Shown here: positions 23,730-35,890 of the stretch, piece by piece
Position numbering within the stretch: the stretch's first letter is position 1
Layout: every line of letters starts with the position of its first letter
Assembly (NCBI GenBank): GCA_037102815.1
Contig: BTPP01000008.1
Coordinates: 2,046,001 to 2,110,000, forward strand
Direction: 5' to 3'
DNA length: 64,000 bases
Origin: Neurospora intermedia
Taxonomy: Eukaryota; Ascomycota; Sordariomycetes; Sordariales; Sordariaceae
Program-made: the position numbers and the translations under genes
The notes under the pieces: generated by a model
What the model was told of the DNA's origin: nothing
The model's input: the letters and a program-made list of their open reading frames with translations, nothing else
Databases searched by the model: none

Positions 23730-24603
23730 CTAAAACTTATCCCCAAACACCCTCCTCAGCTGCTTTCTCGTCTCCTCATACACCTTCTCCGGCCCGGGCG
23801 TCGAATCCACCTTGACCACCTTTCCTTCCCTCTCGTAGTGATCCACAACCGGCATGCTCGTCTCCACAAACGTCCTGAACCGCTTCCTGATACTCTCGGC
23901 ATTATCATCTTCGCGGCCACTCGTCTTGCCTCTTTCCAGCAATCTCTTCTCCATTTCTTGTTCCGGGCAATCATAAAACAGCACCATTTTCGCAGGGCAA
24001 ACGACCTCTTCGAACTTGAATGCTTGGTCCATCTTGCGGGGGAAGCCGTCGATTAAGAAACGACCGGTCTTGGTGTTGGAGGAAGTAAGAGTGTCGCGCA
24101 TGGCGTTCTCGAGAAGGGCGACGGTGACTTCCATGGGAACAATGGCGCCGTTCTTGATGCAGTCACGAATAAGTTGGCCGTATTGAGAGCCGGGACGGTC
24201 TTGTTCGGCGCGGAGTAGGTCGCCGGCGGAGAGGTGGGTGAAGCCGTAGTCGCGCACGAGACGGGCGCATTGGGTGCCTTTGCCGGCGCCGGGACCGCCG
24301 AGGACGAAGATGACGGTTACGTCGGAGGGGGAGAAGGCGGGGGTGGATGTGGTTGAGGGGGCGGGAGCAGGAGCAGCCGCGGCTGAGGAGGAGGTGGGGT
24401 TGGGAGGCATGTCTGGTGGTGATGCGGGGTGGTTAGCTTTTGTTGTTGGTTTGAGGAAGGTTAATGTTATGTAGGTAAAAGAGGGAGGTAAGTAGAGAGG
24501 TAAATAGGTGGTGAGCTTAGTTAGATCAGGAACTGTGCGTGGTGGGTTGTGTTGGTTGGACGTTTCATCTCGTCTCGTCCCGTCTTCGTCTGACGAAGCC
24601 GCA

Positions 24604-24637
<34 letters not shown>

Positions 24638-25220
24638 GCGCTTCAGTTGCCCTTTCCGCCCTCCTTGCCTTGCCCTGCATTCCCACGGCACTGCACTGCT
24701 GCTTCCACGTGCGTCTCGATCGTCTCCCGTCGGCCGACTTGACTGACTAGAGGTACCACCACCGCTTTACCCCTCTTCACCCTCTTCACCTTCTTCACCT
24801 TCTTCTTCTTCTTCACTTTCACCCCAGATTATATCAAACAAACAAACAAACAAAAGAAAAGAACTCACCTTTTCTCCGATTAACCAGCAACATATACCCT
24901 CCAGACGTCAAGGCAATCAGCGCCACAAAAGGCCAAAAGCTGATCTTGTTCGTGTCCCTAGGCGGGGGGGAGCCACCGGGAGTGCTGCTGTAGCTTCTGC
25001 TCTTGTTGCTTCTCTGCCCTTGCTGCAATACGCTGCTGGTGCTGCGACGAGCGGCGCTACGAGTAGTAGTGTTCGCAAAAGTAGATGCGCAACGACGAGA
25101 AGCGGCGGCGGCGGCGGCGGCGGTGGTGGTGGCGGCGCGGAGGGTGGTGGTGGTAGAGGTGGTTGTGTAAGAAGACGTGGAAGCAGCAGCTAGGCTGCGG
25201 AAGGCTTGGCGGGATGCCAT
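23730..25220 (-). CDS. UMP/CMP kinase (Ura6 family) with spliced targeting exon
   Basis: The catalytic part (exon 24412-23730) matches Ura6-type UMP/CMP kinase: P-loop GGPGAGKGTQ, LSAGDLLRAEQ, IDGFPRKMDQ, a CPEQEMEKRLLERGKTSGR lid and a C-terminal GDKF. It phosphorylates UMP (and CMP, some AMP) with ATP. Upstream, exon 25220-24869 encodes an Arg/Ser/Ala/Thr-rich presequence starting MASRQAFRSLAAAS and one hydrophobic segment (FWPFVALIALTSGGYMLLV, about residues 94-112). It ends in a strong donor (AAAG/GTGAGT). The matching acceptor (GCTAACC branch, CACCACCAG) lies two bases before the internal ATG at 24410 and keeps the frame, giving 344 aa. The 456-nt intron is long for this genome. The ATG at 24410 could also start a short cytosolic form of about 227 aa. 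The kinase call is firm; the exon join is an inference. Confidence 0.8.
24607..24636. repeat. (CAG)10 repeat inside the UMP kinase intron
   Basis: Ten perfect CAG units (CTG in the transcript sense) in the proposed 456-nt intron. Read in frame upstream of the kinase they would give polycysteine, which argues against a coding extension there. Confidence 0.9.
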
Positions 25221-27130
25221 TGGATAAGGTAGGTCGGTTTGGTGAGGTAGGTAGGTAAAGTATGTAGGTAGGTAAGGTGGTACAGAGCGACTTGCTTGCT
25301 GGTCCGGGGTTGGGATGGGACGAGCGAAACGACGGGCGGAGGATGAGTGAGTGGGAAAGCTTGGTTTTGGTTTTGGTAGGCTGCAGGTCTGCACAGTGAC
25401 GCCCGTTTCGTTAGTTATATTGCTAGGTAGGACTGGACTGGACTGGACTGTGTGTAGCTGAGCTGCCGTGGAGGTGAGGTCGCAACTTTGGGAGGAAGGA
25501 ATTGTTGGAGAGCTCAGTCCCGTCCCCTTTTTCTTCTTCTTCTTTTGGGGAAAATGGGGGTTGATGACGATCACGGCGGCGAGCGGCGGTCGAGTGGTGT
25601 GGTGTGGTGTAGTATAAGTTGCGAATTACCCTTGCTCAGTCATCACGACCTTCCTTCATGGACGTACCTTTTTTACTTGACTTGTTCTACTTTCACTTTC
25701 TATCACTCCTCCAAGTCTACTGTTAACTACGACGACGAGAAGAAGAAGAAGATAAAGGGGGAAAGGAGAGGCACGGTAAAAGGAAAGCGTCGGCTGGCCT
25801 GATTCAGGAACACTTCATTCCACTTGGGGACTTGACCCGATCCGAAACGCGACAATTACATGTGGCACTCATCCCCGAATGATGGGTCCAATTCCACCTC
25901 TTCCATACCTAGCTAGCAAAGGGTCCATCCAGTCCAGTCCCTCACCACCCGTCCGCGCGCAATGTTCGTCCCGCACCGGCCGGCAAATTAATTGTTAGTG
26001 CAGGTCCCGCCAGGCGTCCGTCATTGCAGTGCAGTGCAGTGCAGTGCTTGACTGCCTGCCTGCCTGCTGAGGTCGACCGGACCCCGACGGGCGGCGAGGA
26101 TGAGATGAACTCGGGCTGGCAGGCAGTTGTCGTAAAGTGGATCACTCTTGATCTGTTTCTGACTTTCTGCTGCTGCTGCTGCCCGCTGGCAGATCAGATC
26201 GATGTCTTTGGCAGGCTGACAGCTGGCGCCCCTGAGTAGAGTGGAGCTTTGGATTTGACCTCAATTCCTCCCCGGCCGGGGACCCTTCCCCGGGCCTTGC
26301 TTGGACTTGGTGAACATCAAAGCTTATCACTACCACCGAGGGAACGGGGATGATGCGTCGGGTGCTCCCGCTCGAGATTGTTATAATGGCTGGGAAAACT
26401 GTTATGGCGTTACACTACGGTGCTAGGATTCACCTCGGTGAGCAACACGATCTTCCTCAACATACTACTCGTGAATCTCGGCGATGGCTTCACCGAGTGC
26501 TTGTGGCTGGGGCAGGAACCACCCAAGTTCGTTTGTGAGTATCACGATGTTCAAGACACGGGAGTACTGACTTTTTCTTTCTTTCTTTCTTTCTCAAGAC
26601 AAACAACCAACCACTTAGCTCCATATATCACGATGTTCAAGTGAAACTCTTGAATGTCAGACGAACTTGTTTGTTTGATTCAATTCACACCACTCACAGA
26701 GAATTCTATTCCCTGCTCCTTTCCTGTCTGATCTGTTTCAGAGGGGAAAAAAAAAAAAAAAAGGTAACTTGACCTTGTGTCATCCATCCATCTCCATCTT
26801 TCACGTATCTCGAGTTCCCGCTCATATTATACACACACTCTGTCTGCTCCGCTCAATTTTTCTTTCGTCATTCCATCCATCCATCCATCCTGACTTCCCA
26901 TCGCTATTCCAAAAAAAAAAAAAAAAAGACAAAAGTTGTGATCCCGCCAACGCCTTTGGTATATCCAATTTGGAGAAACAAACAAAGTAAAAACTATAAA
27001 CAAAGGGAAAAAAAGAAGATTGCTTTAGAAGAGAAAAGGGAGATATATATATACTTTCATCGCCTTGCTTATTGACACCCCACAGCCACTGCCACTACCA
27101 CTGCCATCATCCGAACCCGGTAACCACCAC
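25221..27130. other. region between UMP kinase start and MARVEL-like gene end
   Basis: About 1.9 kb holding the kinase promoter/leader and the 3' end of the next gene. It has A runs at about 26749-26762 and 26910-26926, and a 16-bp exact direct repeat at 26540-26555 and 26626-26641. Short open frames near 26.35-26.64 kb show no domain. Confidence 0.5.
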
Positions 27131-28849
27131 CTAAGCAAACCTCGTCTGCATAGGTGGCGGCGGGGGGTTCTTGATCGCCTGACCGGCGTAAGCGCCGGGG
27201 ATCGGTACCGCCTCATACTGCTGCTCGCCATCCGCCATCGGCGCGTGCGCAATCTGCACCACCGCCGGCGGGGGAGGCTGGGGCAGATTGATTTGGGGCA
27301 TGGGATCCACGGGCGAGACCGCGTTGGAAGACGAGGGCGTCATGAACCCGCCCTTGGGCGTGACGGGCGTGGCAGGGTTAGCCTTGGAGGGAGGAGCCTG
27401 CAGCTTGAAACCCGTGTCGAGCTTGGGCGAGCTGAAGGAGGAAGACTGAGGGATGATGAGACGCTGGCCGCCGGGGGTGGTTGGCTGCTGCTGCTGGGTA
27501 GGACCGGGGCCGTAGCCCTTCTCGACGTCGTCAAAGGATTGGTACTGCGAGGGCGGGAAGCGGGGGGAAAGGGCGTATTGCGAAAAGGTGGGCGACTTGG
27601 GGCCGAAGCCGGGCGTGTTGGGCGCCGATTGCACGCGCAGCTGGGCGAGGTAGAGGTCGGACCGGGCCTTGTCGCGCATGTTCATGGACTTGAGCAGCTT
27701 GCGCTTGGACCAGTAGCGGTAGAAGACGATGCTGTAGAGCGTGATACTGATGATCTCAATAATGATTTCGATAATCATGCAGATAAGACCCCAGTTCTGT
27801 TCAACGAGAAAAAAGTTTGTTGTCAGTAAGACATTCCGGGTGTTGCCGTGATACAAAGTGAGGGGGGGGGGGGGGGGGAAAGAGCTTACCTGAAGACGGC
27901 ACACAAGCGCGTAGTCGACCTTGTCCTTGAAGAGCTCCGCGCGGTGGTTCTCAACACAGGACCAACCCCACATGTCTTGGTTCTTGCTGTTGTTCTTGGT
28001 GAATTGGAAGATACCGGCAGCCACCGCCCACATGATCATGCTGAAAATGAACCAGCCCACAGCAAAGAGCGTGTAGTACACGCCAACCTTCTCCGCCCTT
28101 TGATGACCCCCACGGCAGTACCCAATGAAGACACCGATGCAAATGAGGAGCGAGACGCAGGAGCAGGCGAGAACGACGTATTGAGGCCAAGGGTTAGTGC
28201 CAGCGGCCCAGGCGGGAAGGCCGTTCATGGCCGGAAGATGTCGGGTAGCGTTGAAGATGGAAAACGAGGCCGAAAGCATGGAGAGAATGATGAGACTGCA
28301 GCTGAAGTTGACACCGCGAAGGGCGAACTTGGCCATGCGTACCCGGGTTTTGATTTTCTGATATGGATGTTAGTACCCTGGAGCTTGCTCGCAAGTTGAA
28401 ATGCAAAAACTCACCAAATCCCTGGCCTGCTCCTTCTCCGTCAACTTTTCTTTCACCTCCAGCTCCTCCTCTTCCCTGAATGTTGGACTGAGAGGATTGG
28501 CGAGAGTCCGACCTGGTGTTCCCGGAACCTTCATCGCACTCTTGAGGGGCGACCTTGGTGTCATTGGCATGGCGACTGATTGCCTGTTTCCTCCATTCCC
28601 GATATAACCAAAACCAACATCTCCAGGCTGAGCATGCGCAACCTCCGACTGGTCAGAAAAGGGTAGTGTTCGTCCATCGACAGGCGAGTGTACTGAGGTG
28701 GCTTCGGCAAATCGTGGTGTCCTTGGAGGCTTGGCCAGTGATGAGGATGTGGATGATGAGTGGTTGGAAGAGACTGAGCCGGCCGACATTGTTCGTTGGG
28801 GTGTCAGGTTGAGAGCGGCTGGCCGCTTCTTCTCGTCGTTGAAGGCCAT
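27131..28849 (-). CDS. MARVEL-like four-helix membrane protein
   Basis: Exons 28849-28415, 28357-27890 and 27796-27131 join to 522 aa. Residues 1-145 are a Ser/Pro/Thr-rich cytosolic N-terminus. Four hydrophobic helices follow: VNFSCSLIILSMLSASF, YVVLACSCVSLLICIGVFIG, YTLFAVGWFIFSMIMWAVAA and WGLICMIIEIIIEIISITLY. Next comes a basic YRYWSKRKLLKSM stretch, then about 190 residues of Pro/Gln/Ser-rich tail ending PPPPPMQTRFA. This topology and the WGLICM context resemble fungal MARVEL-domain proteins of the plasma membrane; the exact function is unknown. Intron 1 (57 nt) has a TACTAAC-like branch. Intron 2 (93 nt) carries a C17 run in transcript sense just after its donor. Confidence 0.75.
27862..27878. 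repeat. G17 homopolymer in intron 2 of the MARVEL-like gene
   Basis: Seventeen G on the plus strand (C17 in the pre-mRNA), about 10 nt downstream of the intron's GTAAGC donor. Confidence 0.9.
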
Positions 28850-31800
28850 GTCGACGATGTAGATGTGGATATGTTTTAGTTGGCTGTACTGTATGAGAAA
28901 TAATTCGAAGAAGCCAGTCCCCGATGTCGATATCAAACTAGCAAAGGGTACACAGCCTCAAACTGTGAGATGATGACGGCACACACTTTGCAGGAGTGAA
29001 GCAAAAGGAAATAGAGTATAATGGAAAGGAGACACAGATATGAGAGAGCCCAGCTACCGAAGTAGAGGAGAGGATGGAAAGCGAGACGCTGCCGTTGGGG
29101 TGAAGGTGGTTTTGAATAGCCGCTGCCACTACCTGGTACACCTTGATTTGGTATCCTGGTGGTGGATGGGTATGGGTGGTTGCGCGAGTCTTGCCTCTCT
29201 GCATGAGACGATCAGCAAGTGGTTCCTCGGAGGGAAGCAATAGGGAAGCATACTTTGCACAGGGGTGGTGTAGTCGGACCCGAGACACGGAAGCTGATAG
29301 GACGACAGGCTAGTGTCGCCAATAAGGTCGGGCGACTGATGTCGAAAATAGACGCCCACTGGGAGTCAGGAGTGGGCACCGGACTGGCTTCGTGGTTACC
29401 TCTAGCTGCTTTTTCGCTCGTGGCTCAAGAGGGAGGCCGCAGATGTACGTCGGCAAGCGAGGAACTGTGATCGGACAGTGGCAGGCCGTTTTTTTTGTTC
29501 CCTGCGTCTCCTGGATGTTGGAGATGCTGCAGAATCCTGTGGTGTTGCTTTGAGAGAAACGGAGAAAAAGAGAAAGTCAGGTCTAGAAGCAGAAATGGTC
29601 TACACATAAGACTCGAACACCATAAGAAAAGATGTAAGACCGGAAGTGGGGTTGCAACCTTTCTTCTTCTCGATATAGTAGCAACGGACCAGGGGAATAA
29701 CAACAGCCTGTCGACGGCATGGACGATCCCGCGGCGTCAACACCAACATGTAGATGGCCCTGCGTGTGCACACATGGCCAAGAAGACGGAAATGTGCTCA
29801 GATAACTCGAGTAACAACCGAGTCGGTATGTACTGCTCATGATGAGTCCACCTTCTCTCCTCATATCTTCTCGCCCCCAACACCAGAGCCCTTCATCCTC
29901 TCTCTGTGTTCTGCCTTCCTGTCATAGGAGAAAATATCATTGGTTCAGACGGGCAAGGTTGGGTAACACGGATCCATTGGCTGGGGGCGGCTGGCGGATG
30001 GGGGAGCACTTTTACCGGACTCGACCAGGAAAAGGCAGGCCAACGACATCGTCCAGATGTACCGCCAAGATCATCGACGGCGTGAAGCTCAGAGCAACAC
30101 TAGGAGACGGCGGCCCGTGGTTGGGCGGCAAGCGGTCGTCGTCGTCGTTGTCGTTGCTGAGGAAGTCTTGGAGGGCGGGCCTTTTTCACAAGAACCCCTG
30201 CCGTGCATCTCCGCTGGTCCCCTGCCATCCAACTGCCTACCCTGGAGTGTTCCGAGTCCTCTAATTGGCTGTTTGTTTGGGCTTTTCACATGTGCAGCCA
30301 ATCAGATGGCACAATCCTGTGATAGAGCTGCCAACCATGCATTGGTGGGCGGCAAGCGGTACCACACAAACCTCGTCTACACTCTCTTCTCCGCGACTAG
30401 CGACTCGCTCGCTCCACGCTGTTCACACTCCATTCTTCGCAAATCGTGGTCCCCCAATCTAGTTTGATATCGGGCGCTGACCCAGAAAGAGCCAAATTCA
30501 CAATTCTGGGTATGATGTTTGACCATGACTTCGCGGGAACGCGCGGGAATCACGCGCCGGGGACACAGTAATCTTTTATATTTGCCGACCAGAATCGTCA
30601 GTTGACCATGTTCATAAATGTGAAAGCCAAGGGCTGGTGAAGGCGGGGACTTGATCAACCCGGCGGCTTCCTCAGACTTGTCAATGTCGCACCATCACAC
30701 GTGTGGTCTCTGCTTCCCGACCGTCCAGCTATTCTGTGTTCTTCTCGCTTTTCTCTATCTGGGAGCGGGGTCCTCTGGAACAGCGACGAACAACGACGTT
30801 GGTGTTCCGTTGCACAGCGGACAACATGGCATGGTACCAAGACATGTACACCGCCAGGACGAATGTACATAGTGCTGTTGAGTGAGTGTAAGACAAATTC
30901 TGCAAAGAGCTTGATTCAGGAAAGACGATACAAGGCTGGTGTTTTGGGTGTATGTTCTGGACTCGCAAAGATCATCAACACCTTGACATGTCAGAGCCGT
31001 AGTCACAAGTCCGCAACAATGATGTCCTTGTTCTGGACTTGCATTTGACAGCCAATATATTATCCAACTCGGACATCTCAGCTTACGAGTTTCCGCCCAT
31101 AGATAGCTTGGCAACTTATATGCCGTCCTCAACTCTGACGAGAAACCGTATCTACACCTGGAAGCGAGGTTACCTTGTGCTGCACTTGTCAGCACACAGA
31201 TATTGCCCACCCTCCATCGGGTGTTCGTAAGCACAGAGTATCATGAAAGTGCCAGTATTTAGCACATCAACTTGTAGGTGCTGTTGCCACCGGTCTGGTA
31301 TTTTTAGCCCGCCGAGCCGGAGGTGGTGTACTAAAAGTTTCGATATCGCCATTGTGATACCGCCATCAAAACAGTAATGGGCAACCAGTTCTGCGTTGCA
31401 TTTCTACCCGTCCTTTTGGCTGTCTCGGTGGCTCGGTGGAAGCACGCAGTCCGGCCGCTGCAAGTCATCGCCCATGGCACCATTGATGTGGTTCGATTAC
31501 TTGAGCTTAGCAAGAGTTCCCCCAACTTGGTGAGGAGCGCCGTAGGTAATGCTGCCTACATCATGTCGTGAAACGATGATTACCAAGCTTATTGCAGAAG
31601 ACACTTCCTCAGCAAGTGCCTCTCAAGAAGAACTGAAAAGGTATTAATAGGAGTAGCTCGGCCATGCCAGTTGTGAATTCACCGTTTGGACCTTTTACCC
31701 AGTCTCAGCCCGAATGATCTTGAATGGACACCCCCATGCTGCTTTTCTTGACCCCAACCCGGCGATGATCAAGCTCCCAGCATGGTTATGGGCGTGACTG

Positions 31801-33431
31801 ACGGCCATTCAGCGGTTAAGCGGATATGTCTCGTGTAGCCGGCTGAGTCTTCTCCCCGCTCCAATGGTCATTGCTGTGAATCGGTTGTGGCTTGAATCCT
31901 ACAAGACTGCTTCTCGAACCATCAGAGACGGTTGTACGCGCTGTTGAACAGGTCTTGGCCCTGGAATCTTCCCGATCCCGATTCAACAAGCATCTGGGTT
32001 GGATGTGAAACAAGGGCTTGGGCGTATTTTCGGGGCCAGGAGAGAAGCGTGTTGGTGGCCAATGTAGCTTTAATGTTTATCGAGCATGTTCCCAGCAAAA
32101 TATACTCTTATGGTCCTGTAACGCTTGCACAGCTGTCGCAGTTACTCGCTGCCCCAGTCCAAATCACGGAGGATAACATTCGGGCCGCTTGGCTCAACTT
32201 GTCACAGCGCTATAATCCCGAGACTGAACCCAAGTTGGACCCTTATTCTCCCAAGATTGATGAGCCTCACCTTTCATGAAGATATCGAATAACTTGATGG
32301 GAAAGGGTTGAATCCAGAAGTCACCTTGTGTCCTAACTTTTCGCTCCACAGCCAGGCATTGGCAGCACGTACGACTTTGATGACGGCCTTAACCAAGCTT
32401 CATAGAGTTCAGTTGAGACTGTGGCCATGACGAGCATCGTGGGTGCTCCTCAGAGACTCAGTGTTGACGACGACAAGCAGACTCGGCGTTGTTGAGTGAT
32501 GGATCAGCTTATCGACCCGGAAACGTTCGTATGTACGTCGAAGGATGTCGGTCTCAATGGCAGCGGCCGTTGCAGAGTAACGATTGTTCTCAAAGAAAGA
32601 AAGCGATTTCGACTCGCCGATCGATACAACGTCTCCGTTCTCAACGTTCAGGTGGTATAATTGCCAGCGTTGATTTACCGTGTGAGCTGTGAGTGAGTTT
32701 CTGCCGAAACAGACGGGACAGATGGTTGGATGAAAATGTAAATAGCAAACTCTTGATAGGATCGAGGTTTCAAAAGTCACCTCAATGATGAAGCTGAACC
32801 GTGACTGAGCTCTGGACTTTAGCACTACACTTACTTGGTCCTTATCGCGCTCTTATCGGCCCTTGTGGGGCAAGCGACGGTCGGGCTAAACCGAAAACCG
32901 TGCTTAGTGGGGCAGCGGCAAAGGAAGGGTTGGGCGCACGCAGGGCAGGTTCGCAGAGCGGAATGTGTGAGGCTCTCGCCTTGTTGGTCGCAGCTGGCAG
33001 CGGCAGCGGCAGCACAAGAAAATAGATAGCGAGCACAAGCCAAACACAGGTCAAATATCGTCAGAGTCATCCACCAGGCAAAGTTTCTTCTCAGCCTTCC
33101 TCCAACCTTCGCTGTAACCCCACTATTTTTGTCAGGTCCAGTTTTACTACCTCTACCGTCCACCAACAACGTCCGCCGCTATCACAAATATCGCGAGTCC
33201 CGTTGCGGAGACAGTAGGCCGGACACCCACATACCCACACCAAGGAGCAGGGTCTGGAAAAGTACACAGCAACTACCAGGCATACACCACCCACTACACA
33301 GTACACAGCAAGAGGGGTTGCTTCACCGAAAGCAAAAAAATTACTGCCCCGCGACACATCCATCCATCGACTTGACGACCCGACCTAACTCACCTCCACA
33401 CCTCACCCCCCATCCATCCACATCCACAATC
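28850..33431. other. long divergent intergenic region before eIF2 gamma
   Basis: About 4.6 kb. The last few hundred bases (33130-33431) are the C-rich eIF2 gamma leader. I cannot support a complete gene. Between about 31.3 and 32.8 kb several open frames on both strands look somewhat protein-like, but they lack a good start, splice sites or a known domain. No repeats of note. Confidence 0.4.
31932..32279 (+). pseudogene. possible gene remnant or unrecognised exon
   Basis: A 115-codon open frame without an ATG at its start; the first internal Met begins MFIEHVPSKIYSYGP. The part LAQLSQLLAAPVQITEDN and the following acidic, Pro-rich end look protein-like. Upstream frames are broken by stops and no clear splice signals connect them. 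I do not recognise the family, and it may be chance. If real, it is either a terminal exon or the remnant of a decayed gene. Confidence 0.2.
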
Positions 33432-35089
33432 ATGGCTACCAACGGCGACAAGTTCGGCAACGATATCGTCGAGTCCGACTCGGGCTCCGACAACGAGTCT
33501 CACGTCGACCAGCACGAGTCCGACAACGAGGTCGAGGCCAAGCCGCGCAAGTCGGCCCTCAAGAAGGCCCCCGCCCCCGTCGTCCAGAGACCTCCCCTTC
33601 CTCCCCAGACCGATCCCAAGGACCTCGACGTCAAGACCCTCAGCCCCCTCACCCCCGAGATCATTGCGCGACAGGCCACCATCAACATCGGCACCATCGG
33701 CCACGTCGCCCACGGCAAGTCGACAGTAGTAAAAGCCATCTCGGGCGTCCAGACGGTCCGTTTCAAGAACGAGCTCATCCGCAACATCACAATCAAGCTC
33801 GGTTACGCCAACGCAAAGATCTACAAGTGCGACAACCCAGCATGCCCTCGCCCGACATGCTACAGGAGTTACAAGTCCGAGAAGGAGGTTGATCCCCCTT
33901 GCGAGCGCGAGGGTTGCGAGGGCACCTACCGTCTGTTGCGCCATGTCTCGTAAGTTGTTCTTGTCAGATCATTTGCGCCAACGAATGACTGACCATGTCC
34001 CTCCTCCCAGCTTCGTCGACTGCCCTGGTCACGATATTCTCATGAGCACTATGCTTTCAGGTGCCGCCGTCATGGACGCCGCTCTCCTCCTGATTGCCGG
34101 AAACGAATCCTGCCCCCAGCCCCAGACCTCCGAACATTTGGCTGCCATCGAGATCATGAAGCTCGACAAGATCATCATCCTCCAGAACAAGGTCGATCTC
34201 ATGCGCGAGGAGGCCGCCAAGCAGCACTACGAGTCCATCCTCAAGTTCATCCGTGGTACCGTTGCTGGAAAGTCGCCCATCATCCCCATCTCGGCCCAGC
34301 TCAAGTTCAACATTGACGCCATCAACGATGCCATCGTCAACACCATCCCCGTTCCTCCCAGGGATTTCTCCATGGACCCCCAGATGATTGTCATTCGTTC
34401 CTTCGACGTCAACAAGCCCGGTGCCGAGATTGACGAGCTCAAGGGTGGTGTTGCCGGTGGTTCCATTCTCCACGGTGTCCTCAAGCTCGGCGACGAGATC
34501 GAGATCCGTCCCGGTATCGTCACCCGTGACGAGAAGGGCGACCTCAAGTGCACTCCCATCTTCAGCAGGATCGTCTCCCTTAACTCCGAGGCCAACGACC
34601 TCAAGTACGCCGTGCCCGGTGGTCTCATTGGTGTCGGTACCCGCATCGACCCTACCCTCTGCCGTGCCGATCGTCTGGTCGGTTTCGTCCTCGGTCTCAA
34701 GGGCCGCCTCCCCGAGATCTACTCCGAGATCGAAGTTAACTTCTACCTCCTCCGCCGCCTTCTCGGTGTCCGCACCGCCGACGGCAAGCAGGCCAAGGTC
34801 GACAAGCTTGCCAAGAATGAAGTCATCATGGTCAACATTGGTTCCACCTCGACCGGTGCCAAGGTCTCCGCCATCAAGAAGGATGCCGCCAAGCTCATCC
34901 TCACCTCCCCCGCCTGCACGAGCATCGGCGAGAAGGTTGCCCTTTCCAGACGTATCGAGAAGCACTGGCGTCTTATCGGTTGGGCCACCATTGCTGCGTA
35001 AGTTTTTCTTTTACCCCATAACTTATCACCACTGAATAACCACTAACAAAATCAATAGCGGTGTCACCCTCGAGCCTTCCACCTCTTAA
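33432..35089 (+). CDS. Translation initiation factor eIF2 gamma subunit
   Basis: Exons 33432-33949, 34011-34997 and 35059-35089 give 511 aa, close to yeast Gcd11 (527 aa). A short acidic/basic N-terminal tail leads to the GTPase domain: P-loop [12 protein letters not shown], the Cys motif [15 protein letters not shown]...CEREGC typical of eIF2 gamma, G3 DCPGHDILM across intron 1, and G4 NKVDL. Domains II and III follow ([30 protein letters not shown]). The protein binds Met-tRNAi and GTP in the eIF2 ternary complex. The last exon encodes only about ten residues (GVTLEPSTS). Codon use is strongly C-biased, as in highly expressed Neurospora genes. It converges on the DUF5102 gene. Confidence 0.97.
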
Positions 35090-35890
35090 GCGAGCGACCA
35101 GAAAATATCCAAAGTTTATACATCGCTTGATTGGGAAAAGAATTAAAAGGTTGTTAATTTTTGGTTGCTCTAATGATGAATATCAAAAGTCGTTGGGGAT
35201 GATCAAAGAATGGAAACTTGGGCGGCGGACACGGAACGGCGTAGCGTGGGGAAACCGGGACCTGTGTTTCTAAAAACTAGCCTTTTGCAAATTTGTACAT
35301 GGTCTTATTTTTATCCAACTTGGGGCCGAGGAGAGTAGAAAGACTGGTCATACGATTCGATGAAGAAGATGAGCGAGGAATGTTGTGAAAAGAGGAACTT
35401 GTGAAGAGAAGCGCATTACTATCGACCATTAGGAGTTTTTGTACAAAAAGTTATGTTTGGTACGTACTTACTTTGGGTTTACCAAGTAGTGTAGTGGTAG
35501 AGGTAGAGAAGATGAACACGTTGATTTTGTCATGGTCCGTACTTGTACTGGGTTTATCAGGTACTCTATTCATTTTTCTCTCTCTCTAGACCTAGTAGTC
35601 TATCATACCTATCACGATTCCCTCCCCCTTTTGAAACTGAACCTCACCCGAAAAAAAAAGAACTTCTTCTCGTTCTCTAATTACAACACCTGATATTATA
35701 ACAAAGTCTCAGTCTATCAAAGTAATCACCTCCAGTACATCGAATAGAAGAATAGAATATACTCATCATCCTTTTCTTACCCCCCTCCCCTTTTTTCCTC
35801 CCCTATTTCCCACTTACCACACCATTTACATACCTACCCAAACACACCCACCTCCCCCTCCCCCCCATTCATGTACTTATGTACCGTGAT
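35090..35890. other. convergent 3' region after eIF2 gamma
   Basis: 0.8 kb of A/T- and C-rich sequence holding the 3' ends of two converging genes. No other feature seen. Confidence 0.6.

Noticed and set aside
24413-24686. N-terminal extension of the UMP kinase with a polycysteine stretch
   Set aside because: The Cys run is the antisense of the CAG10 repeat; good splice signals place this DNA in an intron.
26350-26644. Short plus-strand frames with a GTGAGT inside
   Set aside because: Two competing frames, no domain, and the acceptor side lies in a CTTT repeat; no coherent gene model.
29590-29650. Minus-strand GTTCGAGTC resembling a tRNA T-loop
   Set aside because: The T-arm and acceptor stems do not pair.
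33129-33431. Upstream extension of eIF2 gamma in the same frame
   Set aside because: No ATG starts it and the sequence is leader-like; the ATG at 33432 has good context and gives the expected length.
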